Source: Seison nebaliae
Taxonomy: Eukaryota > Rotifera > Pararotatoria > Seisonacea > Seisonidae
NCBI GenBank assembly: GCA_023231475.1
Contig: JALJEE010000232.1
Coordinates: 1 to 64,000, forward strand
DNA: 64,000 nucleotides
Direction: 5' to 3'
Program-made: the position numbers and the translations under genes
Part shown: positions 12,657-26,850 of the stretch, one piece after another
Position numbering within the stretch: the first letter of the stretch is position 1
Layout: each line of letters begins with the position of its first letter
The notes under the pieces: generated by a model
What the model saw: the letters and a program-made list of their open reading frames with translations, nothing else
Databases searched by the model: none
What the model was told of the DNA's origin: nothing

Positions 12657-15600
12657 CTAACTGGATTTTAATTGATTTCGCCCAATTCTTCTTCTTATTG
12701 ATCGAATATTGCTGAGAAATGTCCCATCTAATAACAAATAGAGAAGACGATGAGTTTAGGATAATTTTCCATTGGAATCATATCATCCTCCCCCCTCCCA
12801 TCCCCCATCACCAGCACCATCGACATGATGACATTCCTATTATTTATGGGGAAAATTTCGTTAAGTAACTTCCTAGTTTATTCATTTCCCTCTCGCCCCT
12901 CCGGTCTACCTGTCTCTCTGCCGTGATCCGACGACGACAAATACCAAATGGGAAATTCAAAAATATATTCACTCAACTTCCAATACTTCATGGAGATAAG
13001 TAATAAGTAAATAGGAATCAAGCGGCCAAGTTCGACGTAAATGGATCTGTTAAGATCTTTTTCAACTCCGTATTCTTCATCGATTGATTACCCTAATGGT
13101 AATGAAGGGAATAAAGAGGAGAAGCATTCGATATGAGTCATAAGGGAAAGAAGATTTATTTATGTCTAACGAAAATCCTTTTAGCACAAACATTTCTTGG
13201 GCAGAAGGAAGACAAAAACCTGAATTAGAGTAATAACTTTCTATTTCCAAATCATTCACCGATATCATCTAAATTACCGTTTTCGATAAGATTACGTATA
13301 ATGTCATATTAATTCTCTAGTTGAAATAAATATTCTTTTCCAACACAATTTCCACTCATCGAAACGCGCGCGGGAAAAACATGATTTGGAAGAAAAGGAA
13401 AAAACAAGAGATATACGATATTCACTCATCGAATGTTTTCGGTTGATTCATTCAATCGATTGAATGTAAACTGGAAATAATTCAATTTATTTCAACTGCT
13501 ATGACAGAACGTATAAATACATCGAACGATAATACTCTCCTCCCAATACTATGCTAATATTCTTATAACTTTCCCGAAAAAATTCAATCACCTTCTCATC
13601 AATTTCATCTGTTCCATCCGACACTACATCGACCAAACTGAATTATTGAGATGTCTCTCTATCTACCATCTCTCATTCCCCATTTTCTTTCGTAATATTC
13701 GCATTTTTTTTTTCATCGTTACAATTGCCAATTCTCGTGTACAATCATCGAAATTCAAATTAATTATCTTTAATTCGAATTAAAAGATAAATTATTATCA
13801 ACTAAATAAAATGAGTTCGATTCATTCAAGAAACAATATCGATGATATTTGGAAAGAATTTCATTTTTTATTTTGTTGTTTGTCAGACAATATAATTCTG
13901 ACAATTCGGCAGGTAAACAACACGTAAACATGATGTCCGTTCTACTACAGCAATTCTCTCTCGTCAGAATTTGTGAAAGGAAGCAATAATTAAAATAAAT
14001 AAATTATTCGGTTTTGGGATAATCCAAAAAGGAAAATAAACAAAACGAATCTTCCAATTGTCAATGAAAATTATTGGGAAAATTTATTGAATAATTGAAG
14101 TGAATTCAATTGAATTATTTAGTTGATTGATATTGTAACGGAAGAGAATATTTCTTTTCAAATTTTTCATTAAATGCATCATTTCGCCTCATACGAAATT
14201 TATCGGAACACATTTTCATTTTGGTGAGTTGATGGAAATAGAAAATGTTTCGCCAATTCCTCCCGATAAATTTACCTAATCCCCACCATCCGAATTAAGT
14301 TAACGAAATAAAATTAATAGCATAATACTATTAGAGCGCATTCCTTCCATTATTTTTCCGACAATGAGATAATCGAAAATTTATAAAAAAACCTTTGTCA
14401 CTTCCTGAAAAAAGTGATTGTACTTCCAATAATTAAATAAAGTGGTAAAGTCGAATTGACTAACGATATTTTAATTCCAGTTAACTTCCATCATTCACCT
14501 CCTCAATCACAGCCAACCTATCTCTAATTCGGATTTTTGGACACATGCAATTCTCCTTTCAATAATCTTATCAGTTGCCAAAGCAACTATTAAAATTAAT
14601 TTTATCTATTTCGATTACATTTTAATGATCGTCAACTTACTCTCATCGAACGCAAGTCCAGAGAACAATTATGTTCTCATCAGACAATTTTCAAGACTTT
14701 CATTCATTCGTCATAACTCCGTGAAGGTTGATGGAATTTAAACGGATTTTCCATTGACAATCTCTCTCAACGTACATTTCTTCCATCGACATGTTATTTC
14801 GATAGGCACGAATTGATAGGAAGTTTTACTTAAAAGAAATTCGATTTCTCCAAAAAGAAGAGAAATAATATGAAATTAAATGGAATTTCTGCCTTATCTC
14901 ATATCGGAATGGTGTCTGCCAATATTACACGGGGCGACAAGTGACGATATGTTAAGATGAAATACTTAAGAAGAAGAAGAAAAAAGGAGGAAGAAAGACG
15001 AATATCAATAAATTTTAGAGAAGAGAGGAATATATGCAACTTCCATCCCTACATGATATGATAAGCAGATGAATAATAAATTTTTCATCAGAAATTTCTT
15101 CCTACAATTATCATTACATTATCTTATAAATGGTTTGTCAATGCCAATTATGGAGACAAGAGAAAGATAAAATTGAAAATTAAAAAATTGTCTTAAAATC
15201 CCAATAAGTAAGTTATCTACTTTCTAATTCTCTAATGATCATTCTGACGCCGTCAACGGAAAATAATTCAACAATTCTCACCAACCGTACAAACCGGTTG
15301 ATGGTGGGGAGAACTCAAGCACGAGCGACAATTCGTCAACGTTTAGACGTCACATATTTGAAGATAAAAAACCGGAATTGTATTACTCGTCCATGCTGAT
15401 TCGTGCGTCTCCTGAGAACGACGAGGGAATGATGGGAATGATATGGATATGGGAGGAGAAGCCTATGATTAGGTAGTCTAATGACAATAATTATGAGGGA
15501 GAATAGTAATTAGAAGGAGGAGGAGAAGGAGAAGGAGAAACGGAGGATGAAATGGGAGAATTGGGAAATGTGTCTTCCGTATTGGGAATTTGGATCTCAA

Positions 15601-18600
15601 TTTACAAGTTTCATGGGCGACTGGACGACGATGATGATGGATGAGAGTCGATCGATTACGCTTATGGAGAACGAGAAATTTCGAATTCGACTTCATGACT
15701 TAGATAAAATTACATCATATTCGTATTTGATATCATTTATCATTTTTTTGTGTTCTAATGGAATTTGATTGAATGTAGTCATTAAGTAGAAATTGGGTAT
15801 AAAGCAATAAAGGAAATGTTCTTTGATATGAAACGATATCGACATCGAATAATTGACATGAACGCAGTTATTTATCTTTTCTTCTAATAAAATTTCAGAA
15901 ATTTACACTAATTCTCTACTCCTCTCGTCATTATGATTATTATGAAATTGAATTGCATTCAACTTATCCAATATGCGCATATTATTTACCATTCAATTGC
16001 ACTACGAAAGGAATTACCTTAACATTTTTATAAACATACCCGACACAGTCATCCACATACCAAATAATTCCACACACACATCGATAGATATATCTTTACC
16101 AAAGATATATAATTTGATAGACGTCAACGAAAATGAACATGGTAATGACATCTGACTGTGAATGAGCATAAAACTTGACGTGACTCATATTGATAATCTT
16201 TCTCATCAAATAAATTTATGAAAATGCAAAAAAAAATTATATGATGGAGAATTCTATTCATCTGACTCCATATTCTCCTCACAATTTCAACTTCTCCAAC
16301 AATGTCAAATATTGGACCATATCTCCACGTATCCATGTCAGTCATACACCTCCTACAACAATTCTTCTACTGGAATTCTTCAATTGTATTTCTATTTCAA
16401 TCCCATCTCAAACAGCTCAAAATTCTATGATATTATGAATTTTATTAAGATACTAAAAAAGTTTCTAATTTCACTTCAGTACATCAGATGTGAGTAGAAA
16501 AATCATAAAGATGAATCTTCAGTAAAATTTTACTCTTCAAAACTTTTCCATTTCATGAGTTGGAAGATGATTTCAATATCGTTGTTTCGGAAGATCTAAT
16601 ATTAACTTTTTTTTTCTTGTTATGATGTCCGTTTGCATGATGTGAAACCTGAATGAGAAATCTGAATATTAAAATGAATCGTTATCTAATGACAGCGCTA
16701 CTAACCACAGACAGTTGAAGAATAGGAACTCGAGGTAGTTTGTCATTGGGGAGACCATTTTCAACATATTCTTCTTCTAATTTTCAGTTTTACAGTTGAT
16801 TATCGTTGCAAGTTTAAATACATTCTTCAACTTAATTTCTCCATCAATTCGCAGTTAACGCTGTGAATGTAACTTGTTGTTTTTGGTGTATTTATGTACT
16901 GAAAACGAATCGATCTACAAAACTATAACAATTTTCTGAAGTGGAATAGGAAAATTAAATTGATTAAGGATATATTTGGCAATAAAATACGTCTTGAGAA
17001 GTTTCTTGATAAATAATAGAAAAGCAACGAAAGAAAATGAGAGAAAAGGAGGTTCGGTAAATCTTATTAATTAATTTCCATATTTGGTAATTGGATTAGT
17101 AAATGAAATTATGCTAAAGGGGAAAGTTGGACAATTATTCGTCCGAACATTATTCCATTTAAATAAGTTTCCTTAGTAATTTTTTGATTTTTCCGGAAAT
17201 GATATGATTCCAAAGCAAAGTGTTAATTTTTAGAATTAATCTCTCAATTGACGTCCAAAGGCAACGTTAACGGTGTCTGCTAATTAAGCCAGACTCATTC
17301 CTTCAATGAGACATATTTTATAAAACCCAAATAAAAATGATGAAAATATCGATCTTTTTGGTATATTTTACTGGTATCTTTTCATCTTTCTTGTTCATGA
17401 CGTAGTTAAACAACTTTCGATGAAATAAACAAATTTTGAAAAGAGAAACCCTTAAGCTTTACTTATCTTTATGGTGGTGTTTTAAACAAATTTTTCAAAA
17501 CTTCCAGTTCTCTTTCAACAGATCATAATTATGTGATGGGAATGTAGGGTTTGAAACGAAGACAACCGAAGTCATTTTACATGAACCGATTTCCACTGGA
17601 TAGTTTGTGGGATAGAAATCATTGCAACTGGAGGTATATATAGTATATTTTTGGCGGGTGCAGCGCATTAATCTACAGAGGTTCCCAATGTACTGACAAG
17701 TGTTGTGAGCACAAGAACTCCTAAGTGTGCATCTCATTTCAGAATACTTGGAGAATGACTATGAAAGCATAGATATTTGTTATCACTGACCGTAATGGAT
17801 GAGATCGATCCACAAAAATTTAAATCGTTTAGACTGGAATTATCAACAATAAAGAATGAATGCACATAACCATCGTAACGGATCGGAAAGCAATTTTAGT
17901 AGTTTAGGAGAAAAAATGGAAGAAAGCGGGAAAAAGAGCCAGTTGACACAGAAAGAAAAGATCGAGGAGGAGGAGGAGGAGATGTTTGGTTAAGTTACAG
18001 ATGATACTAGATCTCCTAGAAAGAATTAGAGAAATTGAAATGAACAATAAAATAATAATGTGGATAATGAAAAGCGAAATGGTTACTCAGTTTGATGATC
18101 CTGCGAAGGAGAAAATAAAAAATATGATTAATCACTATCAAGATATGTAGACATGATGCCATTGAAACTGCATTGGACGAATGAGATATGTAAAAACATG
18201 AGATGTGCGTGTGAAAGCAGAAGAGAAATCGTTGCAATCCAAGTTAATTCAATTAACATTTTTCACTTTTGTTCATATTGATTTTCCCAGATTCCTTACA
18301 AATAATAAGATAAGAAAGAAAATAATATATGTCTCCTGACAATTTGAAAATAATTAGTCATACAATTGGAGAGAGAATCTCCAATCCCTCCAAATTATCT
18401 ACTACATTATTATCTGACCCATTTAACACGAATGTAATCGAACGTTCAAAAATCATTCAATTACCAATATCCATTCCTCTAATATTCGTTTCGTCATCCA
18501 TGACACATGGATATATTGTCATTCTACCGCCAACAGCATCACATAGAGCAACAACTTCTTATTATGAAAGGTAAGGACTCTCATGTCAGATCAGGAACAA

Positions 18601-20034
18601 CTTTAAAATAAAAAAATATTTCAAAAAAAATGTTGAGAACTTTAAGAAATTTGATTTGAAACTTAAAAATTAATTTCATAAATTTCAATATCTCTCATAA
18701 TATTCTTAATATCAGTGATAGAAAAGATGCCAAAAGTTTTGGCATCAGTAATCAGTAATCTGATGATCAGGCATCAATTTTTGGCACAAAACATATGTAT
18801 ACAAAAGTAATAAACTTAGGCGCTCAAACTTAGAAAGTTTATTCCGGACACACACTAAATTGATTGATAGTGACGGCGATCCTGGTCTCCCCAGTCCAGG
18901 AATGACTTTTACGATGTGCTTCGATGGAAACGATTACATTGGACTAAAACGTTGACATAGAAGAAGTCGAAGACTAGAAGTAGACAAGGAAGCTGATGTG
19001 TACGAGGAGGAAGAAATGGAGGAACATTTAATCGAATGACCATCGATTAGAATGTCCCCGTTGTCTTTATAGGAATATCAGATTAGAAGTGAGAAGCGGA
19101 ATTGTGAAGAGAACGTGCCATATCTCGCAAAAGATGATCAGTCGTCCTCGCTGGCGAAAAGTGGTATAAGAAGATTGTGGAAGAGAATTTTATTTGTAAT
19201 AAGAACGAATCAAGAAAGAAGTATAGTGGAATGAATGTAGGAAGAGAACGATAAGGAAAAGAATTAACTTCTTTTTTCTATTCATTTATTCCGGTAATTC
19301 ATTTAACAGCCACTTGCTAACGTCGATGCTAATAATAGATATTTTTGTTAGTATTATGTCGTCATTCATATATTTGCCACTATTCTTATATAATTGTTTG
19401 TTCTCTCATTCTCCCTTCATCTGTCTGTCTATCCATTAAACTGATGACAACGTGTTACAAATGTACAATTATCCTCTAAATTCTTATGTAAATCTTACAG
19501 AAATTCTATAAATCTTCAATTCATTTACTGATCAATCTCTCAATTTTTCCATCACATCATCTTTTCCCATATTCTTCTTCTTATTGTTCCTATTGTTGTT
19601 GTTTTTAGGTGTAATAAGATAAATCAATTATATAAAGAACTTGCCATGTATTTTGGAGAGAATAATGATAATGACGGTATTTATTCAATTAAATTTTCAG
19701 TATAACACTTCAACATCCACACATCTGATTCCATTACATTTTTCCTTTAAGATAGGAACCTGAACTTTGGGGGAAAACATGTGGAAACAGCGAGGATGAG
19801 ATCCGTCAGGCATTCTACCGATCAGGTTCATTGACTACATCAATAATGTGAGAAAAAGTAGTTTATATTCGATTGTTGGACCTTTAGACATATGAGAAGA
19901 TGATTCTGACATAAACATTACACTGCTCGTAAATTATTTATTTCTTTGCACATGAACAATAAGATGAAATTAAATCATTGTTTAAGATGAACTGATGGTA
20001 ACCGGACAGATCGTAACACTATATAAAAATTTTG

Positions 20035-20290
20035 CAGCGGACAGTTTTCAACCCAAAAATCGGGAGTTCTCAACCTAATTTTTTATACTTCCGGACAGTT
20101 TTCAACGTACTATTAAGTTTTCGGACAGTTTTCAACCTCCAAACATAATGAAATATGAACTGGAAAAATAATAACCGGACATAAAAATCCTCCAGAAGAC
20201 CGTTATTAACTCATAATTAGTTCTAAAACTTTTGAGGAAAAGGGACAGTTCTCAACTTCAAAACACACTGAAACTGTAAATTCGCAAAAG
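20035..20290 (+). repeat. Interspersed GGACAGTTTTCAAC motif copies
   Basis: The motif GGACAGTTYTCAAC occurs four times in about 210 bp (near 20039, 20094, 20124 and 20243), with related AGTTCTCAACC and AGGACAACTATTAA fragments between. Spacing is irregular, roughly 30-120 bp. No coding frame runs through it. It looks like a decayed repeat or the subterminal motif array of a mobile element. Confidence 0.55.
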
Positions 20291-20974
20291 GACAACTATT
20301 AAGTCATAATTATGTAATTATATCTTATAAAATTATAAGAATTTATATAATAACTCTTTTTAGCATTTTAAATTGTTCAAATGAAAAATTAAGAAGAGTG
20401 ATATTTATTGTTCGAAATCAAATATGAAATTAACTTTCACAAAATATATTATCGATTTCGATAAAAAAAGAAGGTACATTCTTCTGTCGAAATTTATTAC
20501 TAATCTTTTCAGTTTCTCATCTTTCACCCTATCGGATACTCTTTTTCTTTTTTTCGCCTTTCCGAAAAAGCCTAAGACCGTTATTTTCCCTCTCTATTAG
20601 ATTGTTTATTCTGGGAATATCTTCAATGGTTCGTTGATTATTATTCATTTAGATGTAGATTTTTGGTAGTTTAATGTTGAAGATTTAAAAAATAATAATA
20701 TTAGCAACAATAATCAAATTTATTGCAATATATGTCAATGCAATGTCAATATATTGTATAATATTTATAATACGATTAGTTGTGCCAAATAGAACTCTAT
20801 TTACGTATTAATTGGATGGATTAAACTTCTTTCTTAATCTTTAACTGGGAATCATTGTTCCAGCTAAACCTATAAAGTATATAATGTGGTTGACATGACA
20901 TTTAAAAATCAAACTAAGTATAAAACTGTCCTGATTATGAGTTAAAAGTCCTCTGGAGGATTTTTATGTACGGC
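20175..20974. repeat. About 45-bp inverted repeat arms flanking about 710 bp
   Basis: Left arm 20175-20220 and right arm 20930-20974 are reverse complements with a few mismatches and a small indel. Cores such as ACATAAAAATCCTCCAGA and TTAACTCATAAT are shared. The left arm sits inside the GGACAG motif cluster, and the right arm is adjoined by CTGTCC, its complement. The pair suggests the ends of a non-autonomous mobile element of about 0.8 kb or a remnant of a larger one. Confidence 0.55.
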
Positions 20975-21276
20975 TGAGAATATTTGACTGTAATGTTATT
21001 TCTGAATTGGCAATACCATCTAGAATACTATCTTTCTGTAATTTGAAATTTTTTTTCGCATATTACTGTTCCGAACTCTACTACTAAATTAGAGAATAGA
21101 AAGAAAATAAGTGAAGCTAAAAGAGTTAACTTAATTTTTGAAAAATGAGAAGGAACTGGAAAATTGAAAGAAAATAAATTTTAAATTGTTAGTTTCTCCC
21201 CAAGAAAATCATTTATCTCAATTTATCATTATTATTTATCAATATTCCTGAAAATTGTTCTTTTCATTGTTATCAG

Positions 21277-24200
21277 ATGCCGATGATTAAACGTTCGGGA
21301 AGTATAAAAAAGACGAAGAAAGAAAAGAGTTAACATATTCGTCATTTCTCCCATTCTTTAACTTCTATTCTATACAGTTATTCCATCAACTTCTGGAGTA
21401 ACTTCAACTTCAACCACTTCTAAAACGACGAAAGACATTCTCTCCTCCACCCGATTGAAGAATGAGACATTCGATTCATTTCAACAAGTCAACTGGTCAG
21501 CAATTCCATCAGTCTCATCCTCATCCATATCATCAAATACGTTAACGAGTAATATCTCCAATTTATCGCTCTATAATCAGGAGAAAATAATGACGTGTGA
21601 AATCTTGAAAGTTCTCAGTGGCATTGAATCTCAATATATTCATATTAAAATGAATGGATATCTCTCTCCATTAACGATAGTGATCAATAAACAGATCGAT
21701 CATAATTTACGATCGACAGCAAAAGATATTCTTATTCTCGCTTCTTATGCTAACGTGTTAATGGAATATTTAGATAATGAGATGGAATCGAAGAAATATT
21801 TAAAAAAATCAAAAATCGTTTCAATTTATCATCAATTCATTTACGCTCTAATTACCATCAAGAAGGAATGGCTCCTATTTTTATGTAATTTAGAATCGTC
21901 AATATTCTCGTCGTCGATCAATCCGTTCGATGTGAAAACATCGAAATATTCTCAACAGAAACTCGTTTATCGTTTCAATAATCTTCGAGAATTGGGCACG
22001 TTGTGTTATGATATCAAAAATCAGATGAATGTTCTCGCTCAAATTATTACCACCGTCCACAAATCCTCATTAATGGGAGTACCACTCTTGTCTTTATTAC
22101 AGGAATTGACGTTAAGAAATACTGGTAATCAGAGTCGATATCAATTGTGTTGTTATGTTTTCCTCCTCTCATCTGAAGGATATATGGGACATCTTTCAAA
22201 TTGGATTTATGAAGGCGAATTAATTTCCATGAATTTTGAGAAAGATGGTGAAATTGATGATATTGGAAATGAGCAGAAATTTATGATAAAACAAATCAAT
22301 GATGAACATTATGAATTGAGTGATGTCAAAGAAAATATTCCTCAATTTCTTCATTCAATTCGAATTCCCATTTATCAAGCTGGTGTTTGTACGGTGGCAA
22401 TGAAACGATTGAAGGAAAGAGAAAAATTTGAATTAGAAGAAAATAAGAAACCACTTCATGTGATGAAGAGAATAAAAGTAATGAATGATTCGAATTATTT
22501 AATTGGAAATAATATGAAATTCGAATGGAATTATGACGAATTAAATAATATCATCAAATCTCGTTATACGGCCATATCTCAGGAATTACTCCAATCTTTA
22601 ACTAAACGTCATTCGATCGATTCGATTTTTCGAATATTCAAAAACATCTTTTTCGTTTCTAATAACGATTGGTTAGTGGCGTTTGTTGATCGAATCCAAT
22701 CGACACTTCATTCACCAGCCATCAAAGTAAATTGTGATATTTTAACAGAACGTCTCTATCATTGTATTTCACAAGAATTAGATGATGGTGCTTATGAATC
22801 GATGAATGATAATTATTTCTCGAAAGCATTCTATTCGAACGAAAACACTTTTCAATCACATACATTCCTCATGGATGAAACGCCAACAATCGATACGAAT
22901 TGGTCATTGAGAAATTTATTAAAATCATTTTTTATTCAAACTTCTTCCATCGATTGTATTGATCATTTGAAATTATTATTAATAAAAAATCGTTTAAACA
23001 ATCAACAACAACAACAAATAACAAATGAGAAAATGAATAATGAATTGATGGAGGAAAAGAAGAAATTTAATGAATTAATTAAGAAAATTGAAGAGAAGAA
23101 ATCGAAAGAAAATCGTTTGACTCTTCTAGAATCCATTCAATTATCAATTAATCTCAATTGGCCATTAACGTTAGTTTTCAATGATAAATCGTTAAGTCAT
23201 TATCAATTATTATTCCAACATATATTCTATGTGAAACAAGTGGAACGAAGTCTCAATAATTTGTGGTTGATGCAAATGAATTATGGGAAATTATTTTCTT
23301 CAGGAAAATTGAAGAAAAGACGACAATCCACACGACCACCCACACCCTCCACAAATTTCAAATTAGATCGAAGTGAAACGAAATTAGTTTGGAGAAGTTT
23401 TAATTCGGCGAATGCTCTCATCAGAAAAATGGTGTCGTTCATTCGCAGTTACATTCTCTTCCTTCATTATGATACGACCGAACCGATTTGGAATGAATTT
23501 TTTGAAAAATTCAAATGTATCAAAACTTTAGACGAATTAGATTATCTACATTTATCCACATTAGATTTGATCATAACGAAAATATTTATGAAATGTTTAT
23601 CAATTCAACGACGACTCTTCAAATTATTTGCGACGATCATCTCATTTTGTAATTATATGAAACGAATTTACAAATCAGTTAATGTGAATAATCGAAAGAT
23701 TGGAATATCTATCGCCATAGCATCAGAAACAATTCATCGACTTCTCCTCCAATTTACCACATCTGAAAATTTCATACGAACAATTAATGAACATGAATCG
23801 AATTTCACAAATGACATCATCGGATTATTGGCTGATGTAAATTTGTATGAAATGGAACAACCAGTAATTACGATTCCAAAACATATGAAGAATGTCAATA
23901 TAATTTTGAGACGATCTCATTTAATCAATATCAAATCATTATCATATCGTATAGATTTTAATTCATATTATCAGAATCATCAAAATGATAATTTATTCTC
24001 TGGTTTAACGAACAAAACTCCACAGAGATCTGCTGACGATGAAATGAATTCATCCACCACTTCTTCCTCCCTCTTATCCCACCATAACACTAACACATCT
24101 ACTCCACGTAACGAAACTGATAAAGTTCATAACGACAAAGAAATATCAAAAAAGGAAAATAATTTGAAAACTTCTCAATCCCATGAAATCAATCAACGAC

Positions 24201-24547
24201 AACGACAACAACAACAAAATGAATTAAAATCAAAACAACAACAACAAAACGAATATAGATCTAAATTGCAACAACAACAACAGCATCAAAATGAATTCTC
24301 ATTAAAATCACAACAACAACAACAACAACAACTTCCGCCAAAATCCAAATTAATGGATAACAAAACCGTTTTGACGGATCATGATGAGAGCGAAATGAGA
24401 CAACCATCATCAAAACCATTCAAGTCGTCGGAAGAGATAAATAATTTGTTGCAAAATTTTCAGGGGAATGCTAATATCTCTAAACTTAATCCGAGCGATA
24501 TGAAGAATCTTAATAAGTTGTTGGATGGAATCCATTTCCCCAACTAA
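21277..24547 (+). CDS. TUBGCP2: Gamma-tubulin complex component 2
   Basis: The main exon is 21378-24547, after the acceptor TATACAG. A possible 16-nt first exon (21277-21292, ATG...AAAC then GTTCGG) joins in phase, giving about 1061 residues; this start is tentative. The protein has a GRIP1-like N-terminal helical domain (ILKVLSG... through LSNWIYEGEL, equivalent to EKWIYRG of GCP2) and the GRIP2 gamma-tubulin-binding domain. The diagnostic block in GRIP2 is WPLTLVFNDKSLSHYQLLF followed by YVKQVERSLNNLW, closely matching WPLSLIINRKALTRYQMLF and CKHVER of GCP2. The end of the fold carries RIDFNSYY, like RLDFNGFY. GCP2 pairs with GCP3 in the gamma-tubulin small complex that nucleates microtubules. 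Oddities are a Lys/Glu-rich insert before the GRIP2 domain and a C-terminal tail with repeated QQQ-N-E blocks (about 24190-24340). The N-terminal 100-200 residues known in vertebrates are missing or unrecognised. Confidence 0.85.
24190..24340 (+). repeat. (CAA)n-rich block encoding a poly-Gln tail in TUBGCP2
   Basis: Four to five CAA runs separated by AATGAA/AACGAA encode Gln runs broken by NEL, NEY and NEF. This is a low-complexity expansion beyond the conserved fold of GCP2. Confidence 0.85.
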
Positions 24548-26850
24548 TTAACATTTCCTTCTTTTTTATCCAACTGATTTTTTACAATTTCATTTAGCTT
24601 AAAGTAAAGAAATGATCATAATCTGAGCGACGTCGTAAATATTCATGAATGGAAAATTCACATCATAAATTATTTAAACTAAAACTTTCCATTTCTATTA
24701 ACCTAATTTTGATCTTTCACAAAAATTTCTTATACTTTTCCCAGAAATTAACGTAGAAATCTTTCAAAACGTACAATCGTCAGTTGTCTGAAATCCATTA
24801 GTCAGAATCAAATAGAATCGTTCGTTACATAGAAATTATAAGTAGAAAGGTGAATGATATTAAGATTAATTTCTTTTCAACTTTTATGAAGGAAATACAA
24901 ATAGTATTTAATTTGTACTACATTCAAAAATGTACAATCAATTTCTAATCGAATGATCATTCCTTTATAAATATACTTTTCATTCCAATCTGTTTCAATG
25001 CTCATATATTCTAACTGACATTGTATATCATACACACGAATTGTAATTAAGAACATTTCTTAATCGTAACATTTTCTTATTACAAGAAACAATTTTTGTT
25101 GGTTGCGGAACACACAGACCGAATTGATTTACTTCCAAAGTGAATGTATATGTGAAATATTTCCGTTTTCCTTTCTGCATAAAATTCATTTGATGAATAT
25201 AGTTCGATTTGAATAGAATAATGTTGATGGAACGTAATGAATTCTATCCAATTCTTCCATAAAATAATTGAGGAGAAAACTTCTTCCAATTTTCATGTAG
25301 TTCGTCTTTGAACGAAGTTTCTTCGTTCATATCAAAGTCTTATCGTCATCAATGCACAAGGACTTATTCTATCGTTCCAAAAATTGAATGAATCTATTGA
25401 CGACATCATATCAATGAGGTGGAATAATTGACGATGGAGTTTCGATACAAAATCCCACTGAATTCCATTTACTCTATTAGAAATGGGAATTCCACTCAAC
25501 ATCTTTATCTCGTCGCCATTACCTAGATCTTATTGGGAAGATGTTGAGATAGTGAAAAGAAAACAAAATAAATTGAGCAATAAACATTTCTCTTCAATTG
25601 AGAGAGTATAAGAAAAATTTTCTTTTTTCTCAAAATCAATTTCCGTTTGATTTAATTGAATGTGAATATTTTCTCTTGTGTTTGACATGTTAAGTTGTTA
25701 CGTTTTTCTCATAAATATTCTACATCTTCCACTAAATTTCACATTGATAAGAGAAATTGTAAGAGATTTTATATAACGAAATGGTGTGAGAAGGGGAGAC
25801 TGGTGACATATATTTGAAGTAAGAAGTGAATGATGCTTGGCTGCAAATGTAGATAATCATCAAATGCAACAACAAATTTACCAGTTGAGTAACTTTGAAA
25901 TATATTTATTTTTCTTCTTTATTTCTCCTCACTTATTTCGGAGGATGGAATTTTGATTTCGTTCCATTCATCTTCACTCCAAAACAAATCAACATAATTA
26001 TTGAAATTTTCAATGACTCTCCTCAAATATTATTATTCTTCACATTTTATGAATACATATTAATTAAGTTTATGTCAGAAAACTTATTATCGATGAGATA
26101 AAACCAATCGTTTCTTCCAATTACAATCGTCTTACAAACAACTGTTAATGAAATTTGGAAATTTTTATTTCATTGAAACAAAGAGACTCTCAATTATAGA
26201 GGATCGAATTCTTATTTTCTTTTGAGAGAAACGAGTAGAATTCATTTTTACTTATCTCACACTCGATATCGTTCTTCTATTAATTATTCCATATCTCAAT
26301 TTATTATGTTTATTCCTCTCTCATGCTAAATGATAACGGCTTTTAATGTGTTTAGACTAATTGTACATTCTTTTCTCCATAATTCCATCAGTTCCATTAT
26401 TATTCTCACCATTCCATCGAATTCCTGCTGTTAATAGACGTTCTTTCTATAAGTCAATTCGACACAAGAAGAGAATTCGAGTGCAAAATATCTCTAAAAA
26501 TATGTTTTTCATTCCAAGAGATAATTGGAGATTAATCTCAAGTAATTTAAGGTAACTAATCGTTGTAGGTTTTTTAATAATATTTTTCTCCTTAATAAAT
26601 TCGATAAATTTCTTTTGGAGATTCATTTAAATGATGAATTTTCTAGGAGTCGAATGGAGATGAGAAGTGAATAAAATGAAATTTTTAGCTCTCTCGAATT
26701 TTGATCTGAAGGAAATTAAAAAAATTGTTTTTCCAAACAGCATTTACTGTTAGTGAATTTGTTGAAGAAAATTTTTGTCCTTCGAACAATTCTCAAATAG
26801 TTTCAAAAAAAAATTTTAAATTACAATAGTGGAAATAGGAAGAAGTAGTC
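24548..26850. other. Intergenic spacer TUBGCP2 to NDUFA13
   Basis: 2.3 kb of AT-rich sequence. The short open frames (for example near 25080, 25895 and 26361) show no recognisable protein and no splice-compatible continuation. The last few hundred bases should hold the NDUFA13 promoter. No repeats stand out. Confidence 0.5.

Larger units (their letters stand above)
12657..21276. other. Gene-poor 8.6-kb region
   Basis: Left part is the probable promoter or 5' exon region of the muscarinic receptor; right part leads to TUBGCP2. Only short open frames occur. The longest plausible one (18329-18574, 81 codons, followed by GTAAGG) matches nothing I recognise. A repeat-rich patch lies at about 20.0-21.0 kb. 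No RNA gene was recognised. Confidence 0.5.

Noticed and set aside
18329-18574. 81-codon frame ending in a GTAAGG donor-like site, possible 5' exon of TUBGCP2
   Set aside because: No similarity to GCP2 or other proteins, about 2.8 kb away, and the donor does not follow the pattern seen in the window.
23000-23110. TUBGCP2 as GCP5 or GCP6 instead of GCP2
   Set aside because: The block WPLTLVFNDKSLSHYQLLF and the RIDFNSYY end match GCP2 specifically.
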